Of a DNA stretch of 64,000 nt, positions 22,694-35,222 are shown in pieces. Numbering within the stretch: the stretch's first letter is position 1; each line of letters begins with the position of its first letter. The notes beneath the pieces are model-generated. The model worked only from the letters and a program-made list of their open reading frames with translations, was not told the DNA's origin and ran no database searches. This DNA comes from Moniliella sp. 'wahieum' (Eukaryota > Basidiomycota > Moniliellomycetes > Moniliellales > Moniliellaceae). Where the stretch lies: the NCBI GenBank assembly GCA_003971905.1, contig RSEE01000062.1:310001-374000 (forward strand), given 5' to 3'. A program made the position numbers and the translations under genes.

Positions 22694-23651
22694 ATGGCGC
22701 CTCCCCCGCAAAAAGGCTTCTCTTCCAATGTCGCCGTTGGCGCGGCCATGAACATGTTTGAGGTTACCACTTTGGGCCAGCCGTTCGAGGTCATCAAGAC
22801 CCAGATGGCCTCGAACCGGTCCCAGTCAATGGCGCAAGCACTCAAAACGGTTTGGTCGCGTGGTGGCGTGTTTGGATTCTATCAGGGCCTCATACCTTGG
22901 GCCTGGATCGAGGCATCGACAAAAGGTGCGGTGCTCATTTGGACCTCGTCCGGCATTGATTCGGCCGCCCGATCGGCCGGCTTGGCCCCTGCTTGGGCCG
23001 GGCTCCTGGGCGGTATGGGCGGCGGAGTGGCGCAGGCGTATGCCACTATGGGATTCTGCACCACCATGAAGACAGCTGAGATTACGAGGCACAAGAAAGC
23101 GGCCGCAGGGGCACCTTCTGCCTCCACCTGGGCTCTCTTTGGTGACATTTATCGCCGTGAAGGTATCAGGGGCATCAACAAAGGGGTAAATGCGGTTGCT
23201 TTTCGTCAGATGACTAACTGGGGAAGCCGCATGGGCTTTGCGCGCCTCGCCGAGGCCCCCGTGCGTAGCATCAGCGGCAAGTCTGAGTCGGAGAAGTTGT
23301 CCGCGGCGGAGCGGATCGTCTGCTCATCCCTCGGTGGCGCCCTGGCGACGTGGAACCAACCCATCGAAGTCATTCGCGTCGAGATGCAGTCCATGGCGAA
23401 GGATGCCAACCGCCCGTTAAGATGACCATCGCCAGCACGGCCAAGTACATTTATAGCAACAATGGTCTCCTAGGTTTGTACAGGGGTGTAACCCCTCGTA
23501 TCTGCCTGGGCATTTGGCAAACCGTACGTGTGATTCTACTTTCGAGACGACAAACAAGATCTAATCTTTTCTTTTGTCTCAGATTTGCATGGTCACCTTA
23601 GCGGACTATGTCAAAGAATTCGTTGCAGGGACGGGCAAAAAAGCAGAGTGA
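22694..23651 (+). CDS. YHM2: mitochondrial citrate/oxoglutarate carrier (Yhm2-type)
   Basis: Starts [20 protein letters not shown]. Very close to Yhm2: [96 protein letters not shown] and [17 protein letters not shown]. It belongs to the mitochondrial carrier family (three repeats, six helices) and exchanges citrate for oxoglutarate across the inner membrane, helping supply cytosolic NADPH. One base is missing near 23415 (NRP-VKMT). An intron at 23524-23582 (GTACGT...CTCAG) joins IWQT to [13 protein letters not shown]. Stop TGA at 23649-23651. About 300 residues, normal for the family. Confidence 0.93.
23524..23582 (+). other. YHM2 intron (59 nt)
   Basis: GTACGT donor and TCTCAG acceptor. Splicing is in frame within the sixth-helix region. 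Confidence 0.85.
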
Positions 23652-24510
23652 AGGATCGTAAGTTGCTACCCGTATCACCCCCCCCTTAAACAGAGCCTTC
23701 GGACGCGACTGGTCTCTTCCCCCCTCTCAGACCCGGACCCGATACGTCATTTCCGCATTGCTCTCCTGAGCCCAGTCCTGTTTCTCAACTTCGGGTTGAG
23801 TTTCTACCCTCCTTTTTTCTCTCGCATTGCGCTGAGCTCCTTTGGCATGGAGGGTAACATTCCTCAATGTGTGTAGCAGGGACATAGACGGGAGTAGAGT
23901 ATGATACAGGGGGAGTAAAAGGGCACTAACCGATTTGCTCTCATCATTTGGGGAGTCCAAAGGCAAGGGGGGCTATAATACAAGCGCACCATCACAGCAT
24001 TGGACTGGGCACAAAATGCGCGGAAATGAGTGATCGGTGCGTCTCCACTAACATCAATCGGCTGTGGATGCATGACGGTTCCAACGCGCTTTTTTGGCTG
24101 GACAGAAGCACTGGGTCGGCATGGTGGCGCTAACTTGACTAGGTTTACCCAATTGGCCAAAGAGGCCAAAGTAGCCAAAACCGCTGGGTGGGCTGAAAGC
24201 GCTGAAAGCACAAGGGTTGGCCAAGAACTGGAGGTGAAAGCAGGCTGGTATAGTCACTGCAGCTTCAATAAGGCGAGAGTATGGGGGCGACAATTACGCA
24301 CCCGGCACGTCACGTGCCCTCGGTTGCGTTGGCTTCGTGTTTGTGTTTCGCGATAATCACCGATCAGGTCGATGAGGTCGATGAGAATGGATGAGGTCGT
24401 GTTGGGGACGGGGTAAGTCAGACACAAATACAGATACCACCACCACCCATCTGTCTGTTTTCCCCTTTAACCCGCCCACTGCCCCCAACCTCCACGCTCT
24501 TGGAGTTGGC
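23652..24510. other. intergenic, no gene recognised
   Basis: YHM2 3' region and promoter of the deacetylase gene. Open frames are short and unsupported. Confidence 0.4.
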
Positions 24511-26897
24511 ATGGTGTTCAAGATCAAGATACAGCGTCCACATGCGACGCCTGAGAACGAGCTTCAGTCGGGTTCACCCCAGCTAGGTTCATCGCCGCTT
24601 TCGCCACCCCCGAGGTCTCTGTCGATTCCGTCAGTCAACCTGCCCATCTCAGCCAGGCTGCCGTGTCCCCCTCCACGCCCCCCCTGTGGGCGTAGAAGTG
24701 GTTGTAGCCCCTGCCTCCATACACATCGCTTCGTCCGCGGCCATGACCTAAGCACCATCGTCGAGCGGCCCGAACGCATCCGTGCGGCCCTGCTAGGCGT
24801 TTGTGCAGCTACTGCGCGTCTGACCCCCACACGGTCGAAGAAACGGGTGTGCCTCTGGCTACCACCAAGAAGAGCCGGATGAAAAGTGGTTGCACGACAC
24901 AGAAAATGAACAGGCAGGGAGCCGCCTCAGTGCCCCAGCTCGACGTATTCCTTTACTTCAAAGTACGCGCCAAGTTTCCCTCGACCCCGCGGATCCTGCC
25001 GTGGCACTCGTTCACGCAAATGAGAACGAGTTAATTTCTTACCTCGACACACCCTATTCCCGAGGCCCTGGTGCCCGTATTCTTCTTCCCTCCAAGGGAG
25101 AAGGAGAATACGCTTCTTACCTCCAGAAGCTTTGTCGTGCAGCGCCTGCCCACCGATCCCCATTGCTAGGTCGCCCGCCTGGGACCTAAGAGTGAAGCCC
25201 CTTCGCAGGGTGATACTACTGAGGGTTCCACCTCTTTTACCCGTTCCGATGTATCCACTACCCTTTTAACATCTGATTCTGATTCAGATTCGGACGAAGA
25301 ATTTATCCACCCGAGCGAAATCCCTGACTCGATGCACCAAGGCGATCTGTATTTGTGCGGTCCCAGTATCGATGACCCTGAAGGATTAAGTGACGCAATC
25401 CGTAAGGATGTGGGAGGATCCGGAGAAGCCATCCGCTCGTCTTTGGGGGCATGCATGTCCGGGGTGGATCGAGTCGTAGCCCACCGAGCCAACGCGCAAG
25501 TAACTTCGTCGTTGGTCTCAGTAGGTACGGCGGATCCTGTTCCACCACCGGCACCGCGTGCTCTCGTCCTCGTCCGGCCTCCCGGACACCACTGTGCAGG
25601 GAACGCACCTCAGGGTTTTGTTGGGTGAACAATGCCGTTGTGGCTGCCACTCACGCTTATCTCGAGCATGGAATTGATCGCGTGGCGATCCTTGATATTG
25701 ACCTTCACCATGGCAGTACGTCTTCTATCTCTTGTTGTTAGGAGCATCGCTCATCCCTCCACCAGATGGTACCCAGGCTCTGGCCTGGCGCATCAACTCC
25801 GACACGGTCCAGCAGGACTTGAAAAGGGAGTCTCTGATTCAACAGGCCGAGCAGGCCCGTAAGCAAGCCTCTCGTCACCGCAAGGGAACTGTTCCTCCCG
25901 CCCCTGCCCCACCGGCCGCAATCCCCCCGCGCGGGCTCAAAATCTCCTATGGCAGCGTACACGACATTGAGAGCTACCCATGCGAACAGGGGGATGCTGA
26001 GATGGTCATGGCGGCCAGCACGTGCCTTGAAGGTGCCCACGGACAGTGGATCTGGAACGGTATGTCACCTTTTGTTTGGTCAATGGGTGGGCGAGAAGAG
26101 GAGTAGGGGTAGAAGACTGACGTTTGAAGGAAACAGTGCATCTCGCGCCATATGGCTCTCCAGAGGAGTTTTACGAGCACTACCAAACACGCTACAGTCA
26201 GCTCTTTACCAAGGCCCGTCACTTCTTCCAAGCTGAGGGCGCAGATCCGAAACATTCATTGGTCCTCATCTCTTGCGGGTTTGATGCATGCGAGCACGAG
26301 TATCCGGGGATGCAGCGGCACGGAAAGTCAGTCCCGACAGGATTCTATCATCAATTTGCGTCGGACGCTGCCGCGCTCGCGGATGAGGTGGCCGAGGGCA
26401 AGTTGGTAAGCTTTATGGAGGGGGGGTATGCTGATCGGGCTATCACAAGTGGAGCGTTTGCCCATACAGCCGGCCTCGCTGCCCCTTCCCCCGCATCCCT
26501 CTTGAACCAGGAACTCCAATCATGGTGGGACGTGCATCACCTTACCAGTCTTGAGCGCACAATCAAGAAGGGTATGGTTGTTGTCGACCGGATGAAACAA
26601 TCATCACGGAACAAGAAACCCATCCCACGTCTAATTACCGAGCCTGCGGAGAAGGAGCAAATTTGGCTAGATTCGGTTCTGTCCACCTTCCGCTCTTGGA
26701 CCATCTCTCTGCCTGGGCAAGTCCCCGTTGCAGAGCCCGGCACAGTTGGTTCTTCCCACTCTCGCACTGTGATTGCACCTTCCACCCGGGTGCTGCGAGA
26801 TCGCTCCAAGGCCAAGACTACTGTGTCTCCTTCATCCTTGCCTGGGGATACAGAGGCCAAGTTGATGCGGACGAGGCGGCGCTGGCGCACCAACTAG
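24511..26897 (+). CDS. Hos3-like histone deacetylase
   Basis: Zinc-dependent class-II-like deacetylase. After a Pro-rich N-terminus (start MVFKIKIQRPHATPEN) come THRFVRGHDLSTIVERPERI, the catalytic His pair in VRPPGHHCAGNAPQGF, NNAVVAATHAYLEHGIDRVA, and the metal site DIDLHHGNGTQ created by splicing out 25716-25765. Further on: ISYGSVHDIESYPCEQGD, an intron at 26060-26136, NVHLAPYGSPEEFYEHY, LVLISCGFDACEHE and VSFMEGGYADRA. Order and motifs match yeast Hos3 and its fungal relatives, nuclear or bud-neck lysine deacetylases. The tail after about 26500 is basic and disordered, and stop TAG ends at 26897. Frame breaks occur between 24700 and 25630. Confidence 0.88.
25716..25765 (+). other. deacetylase intron 1 (50 nt)
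   Basis: GTACGT donor and CACCAG acceptor. Splicing regenerates HHGNGTQ exactly at the zinc-binding motif. Confidence 0.9.
26060..26136 (+). other. deacetylase intron 2 (77 nt)
   Basis: GTATGT donor and AAACAG acceptor. It joins GQWIWN to VHLAPYG in frame. Confidence 0.9.
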
Positions 26898-27775
26898 GAA
26901 GCATGACTTTGCAGCAGCACCCTCTTCCTGAGGCTTGAGCCTGTGTCATGTGGCGGCAGGATCCTGGCATCGGAGCCGAATGGGCAATGCACTCGCAATA
27001 AGTTTGGCCATGCTGGGACCCTTGGCTGCTCCAGCATGTTAATGAATGCCCATTCTCTGTTTTTGTCTTGCCCGCTGGCGCCAGGAGCGCTGTGGGGAGC
27101 AGGCAGACTATGCGGGTTTGGATTGAGTGACTCCATCGATTGCCCATCTTGTGTATATTCGTCTTCGTGGGGCAACGATACCAGATTCCACAACCAGGGT
27201 GGCTGCACATACTATAGTCATCCATTGTCATCGGAGGCAAATAGCGCCAATACAGGGTGGCGAGGCTTGGAGATGCGCTGATGGCTGCCAGTGGAAGGGC
27301 ACTAGGGCAGTTCCGGCGATCCCAGTGGCTCGGATGCTCGCTGTGAGAGGCCCCGTGCCTAGGCCCCCCACCTCGTCGCCAGTGCGCCTGTTCCCCAAAA
27401 CGTGAGGACCCTGGTCCTGGCGCCACACACTGCCCCCGCGCGGGAGCACAACCACGGTGGAGAGGTCGGGAGCGCTACTCTCGCCTGGCGCAGCTCGCCA
27501 GTCTCCCGGCCCATCCGGGGACTAGCGCGAGAAAGTGTTTGTTGTCCATAAGCGGCAGAGCGACCTTCCCTTTTCAAGTCCAGGGGAGAACCCCGTAAGT
27601 ATATAAGACTCTATCGTTCGCCCCAAACACTTCTCCCCTTCTAGCTCTCTCGCCCCCACCTCTTCTCTCTCTCATCCCACCCCACCTGCCGCTGGTCGGT
27701 CTCCTTGGTCCCCTTCACTCTCCCCTGTTCCCCTCACTTCTCTCTTCCCACCCACACCTTCACGTCCCTTTCACT
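26898..27775. other. intergenic, promoter of the polysaccharide lyase gene
   Basis: No gene recognised. The last 170 bp form a clear promoter: a TATA box at 27600 and then a long C/T-rich leader up to the start codon. Confidence 0.45.
27600..27607 (+). promoter_or_regulatory. TATA box of the PL14 gene
   Basis: TATATAAG, 176 bp before the start codon and followed by a pyrimidine-rich initiator/leader region typical of strongly expressed fungal genes. Confidence 0.6.
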
Positions 27776-29531
27776 ATGCGCACGATTCTCACTGCATCTA
27801 CCGCCGCCCTGGCTGGCGCCGTGAATGTCCTCGCCGGAAAAAGCGGCACTGGATTCACTGCTACGTCTGTCTCGCTCTCCTCTGCCGTGGGCGGAGGCCC
27901 CGCCGGAGCCATTGGGAACGGTGTGAATGCCCAAGGCTGGTCTTGGGGCATCAACAGTTCCGGTGGGGGCGGGGGCAATTCGTCCAAGCGCGGCGATCAA
28001 CCTGCGGAAAGCTGGCTGGCCAGCCACATCAACCTGTACAACAACAAATCTCTCCAACCCGGACAATGTGATCCTAACCAACGACCCGGCTGGCTCGGGT
28101 CAAGTGCTGTCGGTCAAGTATGGGGCAAATCGTACGGCTTGCATACCACCCCCTCCGGCGGCACTTCGTTTTATTCTCAGCCCTTTTGGGTTCGGGAAAC
28201 TCTCGCTCGGTCTCCAACCCGTTCGTCTCTGCCACCCATTCCTCTTCGGATGGCAACTCCGCTTCGCGCCAGGAACTGGTACTAGCCTATTCAGTCTTCT
28301 TCCCAAACGATTTCGACTTCGTAAAGGGTGGAAAGCTCCCGGGTCTTTACTCTTCGGTCGCTAGCGGAAGCGGAGGCACCCTCAGTGCTGATACGTCTGG
28401 TTGTGAGGGGGGATCAGAAGGTGGTGTCGGAACTTCCTGCTGGTCTACTCGTATCATGTGGCGCACCAATGGCGAAGCTGAGATTTACGCCTACATTCCC
28501 ACCTCCCTCCAAGGTACCAACTACAAGCTCTGCCCAGCGGACTCAACCACATCGCAGGGATCCAAGCTAATCTGCGACTCCGATTATGGCACCTCCATTG
28601 GTCGTGGGGCCTTTACCTTCCAAAAGGGCAAGTGGAACGATTTGGCTTTGCATGTCAAGCTCAACTCCGATGGAAAGGCCGACGGCATGGTCCAACTGTT
28701 TTGGAATGGCGCCTCCACCCCAAACATCCATTTGAACAACATTGCCTTCCGTGGCTCCAGTGGTGGCTCCAGTGGTTCGAGCTCAGGATCCAGCTCGGGA
28801 AGTGGATCGTCTAACTCGCGCCGTTCCCTTCGGAGGTCCAACGGTCTGGGCCGTCGCGGCTCTTCGTCTGGCAACTGGGTTGACAAGATTATGTTCACCA
28901 CCTTCTTTGGTGGGTCGGGTTCGGAATGGGCCACCCCCAATGCGGTGCAGACCTACTACAAAAACGTCGCCTTGTTTGCTGGCTCGGGATCGAGTTCCAC
29001 TAGCTCAATGGCACTTCATCTGGATCGGCCTCTTCCATGCGCCTTCCTCTGCGTCCTCTCATGCTTCCCATGCTTCCTCGGCGGCCACCACAGCCAGTAC
29101 GGCGTTGCCAGTGCATCGGCTTCATCCGCCGCCCCCAAGCCTTCATCCCAGGATGGACAGGGTCCCTCTTCTGGTTCGGGTTTGGGCCCCAATTCAGGAT
29201 CGGGATGCTCGGACGACTCTTCTGGCTCGGACACGGGATCATCGGAAAGTGCTGGTTCTGACACCGGTTCTGACTCGGGATCTTGCTCAGCAGACTCTGG
29301 CTCAGAGTCCAGCTCGGGTTCAGGATCGGGCTCAGAATCGGACTCAGGATCGGAGTCGGGTTCGGGTTCGGGTTCGGGTTCGGGTCACAGCGCCGGCGCT
29401 CTACTCGTGCCGAACGTGATGCAGCGGTCCAAGCCCGCACCCAAGGCCACCTCGATTTCCCATTCGGAAAGCGTATGCACCACCACCGGTCTCGGAAGTC
29501 CATGCATGCTCGCAATGGGATGTGGATCTAA
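27776..29531 (+). CDS. secreted polysaccharide lyase family 14 protein with Ser/Asp-rich tail
   Basis: Signal peptide MRTILTASTAALAGAVNVLA. The catalytic region reads, across frame breaks, TNDPAGSGQVLSVKY, TSFYSQPF, AYSVFFPNDFDFVKGGKLPG, STRIMWRTNGEAEIYAYIP, GRGAFTFQKGKWNDLALHVK, FWNGASTPNIHLNNIAFR, DKIMFTTFFGGSGSEWATP and YYKNVALFAG. This is the PL14 beta-jelly-roll, whose members cleave uronate polysaccharides such as alginate or glucuronan by beta-elimination; the substrate here is unknown. An inserted Ser/Gly loop splits the domain near 28755-28880. After it comes a Ser/Gly/Asp-rich stalk, then a basic end (RRRSTRAERDAA...) if the frame ending at 29531 is right; another frame runs to 29607. 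No GPI signal seen. Confidence 0.8.
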
Positions 29532-30211
29532 AAGCGGGCTCAATCCCCCCTCCCCCCTGTGCACCCGTTGGTCAAGGTCGTCTGTTGTTGCGTGCCCCCT
29601 TTTTTGATGACAGACCCACTGGTTGGGCTCATCTTTCTCTCCCCTTCCCTATATATGTCTTCTCTGTCTTTCCGTGGATTCATCAATTCATCCTCTCCGA
29701 CGGGTTCGGAGTAGCTGCCACACATTACGGAAATCTGCGGTAGTCGATCTTCGATGGCGTGCATATATATCTTCATTAATCATTGATGCATCACACACTC
29801 GAGCTTAGCTGTGAACGTGTATAACCTTCTATGAATGAGACTGGCTGGGTAATCTCCATGTGCGCAACGTACCACCTCTTTGTGAGCTCTGTGACAACAT
29901 GTCTTCGAACGTGTCAGTCGGCAAGGGCTCTCCATGTTTTGGTCATGATCCTACTCTTATTTCTTCTCCTTTCTTTCGTGGTCGAGAGCAATAGCCTACA
30001 ACAGAGAAAATTGAGCGTCGGTGAATAAGACATAGCATAGCAAAAGGCTCCAGGACATGATGGTAGAAAAATTATATTAAGCGCGCGCTGATGCGCTGAT
30101 GAGCAGTGACAAAAGTGAGAAAAAACTGAATAACCGTATTGTTGTAACCCGTAACCGACATAACCCCATCAACCAAAAACCCGATGGTTTGGGGATTTAG
30201 GAGAGTGGAAA
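29532..30211. other. intergenic between convergent genes
   Basis: 3' flanks of the PL14 and ABC genes. No coding segment recognised. Confidence 0.45.
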
Positions 30212-33200
30212 TCATGGGGAATCCAGACGGCCCGCATTGATACCCTGCAGCGATGCCAAGGTGCGGAACATGCCATCCCGACGGGCAAGAAGTTGCGCAG
30301 GTGGGCCAAACTCCATCACCTTCCCTTCGTCGAGGACGAGCACCACGTCGTAGTCGACAATGTCCTCGATGCGGTGAGCAATGGTAAACACCGTTTTGCC
30401 ACTGTTGGCATGCGCGTGAAGCAAACGCTGGATTTGCATGTCACTCTCGCGGTCCAAACTCGACGTCACCTCGTCGAGTACGACAATCGGCTTGTCCCCC
30501 AGAAGAGCGCGCGTGACAGCCAGGATCTGGGACTGGCCCCGGCTAAAGCCAGCCTCCTCCATAGGCGTCGCCAACTTATTTTCCAGCTTGGACACCTTCT
30601 CCTCCAGTCCCGTCTCCTTCAGAGCCCACATGGCCTCGTCTCCGCTCGCCTCTTTCGCGTCATTGTCATGGTCGGGATTGAGATCGGCACCACCCAGCAA
30701 CAAGTTGTCCCGCACCGTCAGGCCGTCCACCAAGAAGGGCTCCTGCACCACCACCGTCATCATGTGCCGCAGCCCCTCGAGGGACATGGAACGAACATCA
30801 ACGCCGTCAATGGAGATGCTGCCCGCCGAAATCTCCTGCATCCGCAAAAGACCAGCCAGCAGCGTGCTCTTGCCCGACCCACTGCGGCCACAGATGCCCA
30901 GACGCACCCCGGCGGGTACCGTGAAGGTAACGTCATGCAACACCTCACGGCCGTCATCATACGCAAGACCAACGTGCGAAAAAGCGATTTCGGCGCCCGC
31001 GCGGTGCACGGAGCTCTCAACCACATCAGCCTTGGACGAGGCGCCATTGCTGGCAGGGTCCTCCTCCACGGGTTTGACCCCGGCCTGACGCGCAGCAGCG
31101 GCAGCGACGGTGAACTCGGATGCGGTTTGGGCAAACTCTTGGAGCCGTTCAAAAACGATGGCAACAATCTCCACCTCCATCAGACTGGCCACTGCAAAGC
31201 GATTTCTCCGGAAAGTGAAACAGTCTGGGTAAGGGCCACACCAAGCATGTTGACGCTGTGAGAGTGCCGCCGCCCAATGACGACGAGGACGAGGGTGACA
31301 TTCATGAGCATCGCTGCGATTTGAAGCCAGGTTTGGAGCCACTGTTGGGCGGAGAACAGGGAGTAGGTCGCCTTTTGTAGGTTGGTAGCGTACTTGGTGT
31401 TCATCCCTCGCAATGGTTCCACCGCCCCAAAAGCTCGAATCACCGCCAATCCCGAGGTGCAGTCGCCAAAGAGGGTGTAAAGAGGGGAGCGAGAAGCCAT
31501 CTCCAAACGCCGCATTTGCCGCGAATTCGGAAGATACATCCAACGAATCAAGGTCGCAATCGCCACTGCTGCAACAAAGGTGATGGCCGTATAGGGTGCT
31601 GTGACAATCATGAGGATGCAGCTTCCCAACAGGCTGATGGCAAGAAGAAGGAATGCAAACAGGGCCATAATCCACTCCATGTCAACCATAAAGAGATCAC
31701 CCGAGTGTCGAGCAACCACTTGCCCTGAAGAGCGGGCGTTAAAGAAAGACATGGGCGCAGCCAGAACGGCGCGGAGGATGCGCTCATGGATGGTCCAGCC
31801 GGCCGGGATCGTCGTATGGACAAAAGTAAACTGGATGCACATCGCCGACAAGATGAAAAGGCTTGCCCATAGTGCCAAGTAACCACCCATCATAGGTCCA
31901 TAGGTGCCAGGTGCAAGCGCGTCCCGCCGATCCGTCCAGTGCTGGATGTAGATTTGGTAGGCAAGGTTCGACATGGAAGCGAAAATGAGAAGGATCACCA
32001 TAACAGCTACTCGCCAAGGCCCAGCTGCCGTGACCCAGAACCAATAAGACGAGAAGCCGACCCGGTTCTCAAATACTTCATCCATCTTGTTTTGGTCTTC
32101 GTCGTCATCCACCACCTCTTGGTCCATTTCAATGTCCTCGAGAATATCAAGACGGTCCATATGGACCTTACCTTGCGCTTCCCCTCCAAGACCAATTTGC
32201 ATGTCGTCCTCGAGCAGCTGCCTGCGGCGCCCCTCTGCCACAGTCTGGACAATTCCGGGAGCGGCGCTAGCGGTCAAGGCGGCAGGAGTATCTGTGTCCG
32301 CTGCGTCTTGCTGGGCCAGGTCGTGAGCGAGAGCAGCAGAAGCTGCTTCTTTGGGGGTGCGTAGCAGGGCCTTCCCCCCGGCAGAATGTGAACGACACGG
32401 TCAGCATCTTTGAGACGGAAGACAGCGTTGGAGGCGAGGAGTACACGACGGCCCTGGAGCAGCCCGCTCGGGCCAAACAAATGTGTCCAAATGTGCGCCT
32501 CAGTCTTTGCATCGACGGCACTGAGCGGATCGTCAAGGATAAACATGGATGCCTGCCGGGCATACACCGCGCGGGCCAGGTTGATGCGTTGCTTCTGCCC
32601 TCCACTCAGACTCTTGGCCAAACGCTGGTCTCCAAGTTCAAATTGGCCAGGTCGGGTTTGAGGGCACATGCCTCGACAACTTGGTCATACCACACTGGAT
32701 CGTACCCGAGTGGGTTGTAGAATACGATGTTAGCACGGATGGTCATGGTCTCTTGCGTCCAGTAGTCTTGTGGCGCATACCCCACCAGCTCGGTCCCTGA
32801 GATTGGTCGAGGTAGATGCTCGGTATGGCCACTCAAGATGCGCGTCTCGCCCAAGAAGGCGTTGAGGAGCGTCGACTTGCCCGCTGAGAGGCGACCGACG
32901 ACCATCGTCAACCCTGGGGCGAGGGCGAGGGAAACATCAGACAGGACCGTCTCCTCCTTCCAACCAATGCTTGCGTTCACCAAGCGCGGCTCGTTAGGGG
33001 AATCCGACACATGGAGCGAGGCCAGAGGTGATAGGGAGGCCTTCACATCTGTTGGTGGCAAGGTCAGACTCGGAGCCATATTAGGGGTTTTGGGTAGCTC
33101 CTCCAAGGGGATGGCTTCCGATCCCGATTGGTCCCACAAGCTCGAGTCATTCCTTTCAGTCCCCAACTTGCCATCCTTGTCCAGACTCGAGGATTGGAGA

Positions 33201-35069
33201 TCATTGCCGTCATCAACCTTTTCATCCGACAAGAGGTACTCCTCCAGCCGCTTGATGCTAGCCAAGGCCTCCACTAGGGACCCGATCTGTTGCCCGATCT
33301 CAGCAAGTGGTTGGACCATAATGTTGATAGCGTTCAGGGCGGTGAACACGCGGGGCGCAGTAAACGAGTAGTGCACCGAGTCGGGATATTTGTGCGACAC
33401 AGCCGCCAGTGCGACAAATGTAAACACGGGGATAGAACCGCCGAGAATGTGAGTGGAGCAAACGACCTGTAATGGCAAGGTGTCAGTATCATCGTCTTGC
33501 CAGCGTTACCTACAAAATGAGAAAGGGGAAAAGGCAACGTACGGCAGTAAGTTGTGTGCTAAACTTGCGGAAGTTGTTCAATTCTGTCCTGCGCAACGCA
33601 AGGATCTTGCGAACAAAGAACGGCTCTAAGGCTGACATCTTGATCGCCTTGATCGAACCAAAGACAGATGTTGTTAGACGAACACGACGATCTGTCGCAC
33701 CAGACCAGGCGGCCTGCGAAGGTCCCATGGGAATCGCACATGCCGGTCCCAAGACCAGGATCAAGAAGGCCATAAAGAGCACCACCACAAACACGGTGTG
33801 CGCATCCCATGTAATGTAGATCGCCACGGCGATAGTTGCAATCGCCGACCAAATTTCATGAACCGGGTCAATGAGCTTCATGATTCTCTGCACATCTTGG
33901 GACATGATGTTCATTGCCTTGGCCGAGCCGAGTTCGGTGGCGGTGCTGAGCTCAATCCGGACTGCTTTGTCGTACAAGGACTCCAGTAGGGCCCCACTGA
34001 TCACCACTTGGTTCTGCTTGGTAGCAAACAATACTGCGACGAGGCCAGGGCCTGGACGGTATACACCAGCGCATAGGCGCCAGCGAGGGACCACCCTTTG
34101 CTAGCCGGCTGAGGCGGATAGTCTGGAATGCCAGCATAACTTCCAATGTAGACAATGGTATCCTGGATCAAATACGGCTGGGATAGCGTCACAGCGGTCG
34201 AAACAATCTTGGGGATGATTGGCGTGACCAAGTTGAGGAAAAGGCACGGAACAGCCCACCGAAAAGCCCGGTTTTAGGAATGCGACCCTGAGCCATACTG
34301 CTGTAGGGGTAAGCCGCGCGGAAGCGCTCCCCCAAGCGGCGTGTTCCGTACCGCGCACCCAGCGATGGGAGCTGCTCGATCGTTAACGTGCGGCGCATCC
34401 CACCAAAAATGAGGGGCATGAGCCAGAAAAAGCCAAGACGGTTGACAAACGACGCATCCTGCTCAACGCTGGCCAAGTTGGTGCTGAGAAGGAAAAAGAG
34501 AAAGGTGCGGATACCCAGCATGGCGGCAAAGACACCGAAATAGGCCGTGCTGCGGATGGCCACCGGATGGGCTGGAAGTTGGCAATAGGTCCGCAAGCGT
34601 GCACCATCAAACAGGATTGTCGAAAGGAGGAATAAGGGCAAACAAAGGAGCCACCGCTTGTACGCTTGCGTTCCGCCAGCACGGCCATAAACACGCCGAT
34701 TGAACCGATAAACTCAAGGGCCTGAGCTGCGAGGAGTAGACTGCGCCCCCCAAGCGCCAGCTGCTGGACCGAGTCTAACCCTGCACAGGCGCAGGCAAGA
34801 GCGGCTGTGGCCAGGACCGCAAGCGCACAGCCACTAACGGCCTGGGAGTAGCCAAGAACATCACAGGGGGCGAAACGAGTGGGCAGGCTGGCTTTGTGGG
34901 AGATGCGGGGCAGGCGGAAGGCGAGAAGGAGGACAATGAGAACGGCGTGCGGGAGGATGGTGAGGACAATGTTCTCAAAGGCAGGCGTAAAGTCAAAGCT
35001 GCGGCAGGTGGATGCCGGTCCCCAGCGGCTGGCATCGACGCAGACGCCGTCGATGTACACGTTCCTCAT
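30212..35069 (-). CDS. full-length ABC transporter, ABCC (MRP/YCF1) type
   Basis: Starts MRNVYIDGVCVDAS, with a GPASTCRSFDFTPAFEN motif that opens the extra N-terminal TMD0 of ABCC exporters. Order: TMD0, TMD1, NBD1, TMD2, NBD2. NBD1 has Walker A VVGRLSAGKSTLL (about 32865-32900), signature SLSGGQKQRINLARA (about 32580-32620) and Walker B MFILDDPLSAVD with Asp in place of the catalytic Glu; its H-loop His is replaced (VLLASNA). NBD2 is complete: CGRSGSGKSTLL, FSRGQSQ, VVLDEVTSSLD, TIAHR. This asymmetry is normal for ABCC proteins. They export glutathione or other conjugates at vacuolar or plasma membrane; the substrate is unknown. An intron lies at 33467-33542. Frame breaks near 32270, 32640, 34100, 34230 and 34660 look like lost bases. 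Confidence 0.88.
33467..33542 (-). other. ABC transporter intron (76 nt)
   Basis: GTACGT donor and TTACAG acceptor. It joins STQLTA to VVCSTHILGG inside TMD1. Confidence 0.8.
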
Positions 35070-35107
35070 AGCCTGGACGTAGGTTAGGGAGCAGGCAGAC
35101 GGGAGAG

Positions 35108-35222
35108 GAGGCGATGGGGGTGGGGATGGGGATGGGGATGGAGATGGAGATGGAGATGGAGATGGGGATGGAGATGGAGATGGCGATGGCGATGGCGATG
35201 GCGATGGCGACGGCGGATGGCG
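35108..35222. repeat. (GATGGN)n hexanucleotide satellite
   Basis: About 19 units of GATGGG, GATGGA and GATGGC, with the variants grouped in blocks. It lies 40-155 bp upstream of the ABC transporter start codon. Confidence 0.85.

Noticed and set aside
30293..31261. 322-codon plus-strand open frame
   Set aside because: It lies antisense within ABC transporter NBD2, whose motifs are unmistakable on the minus strand.
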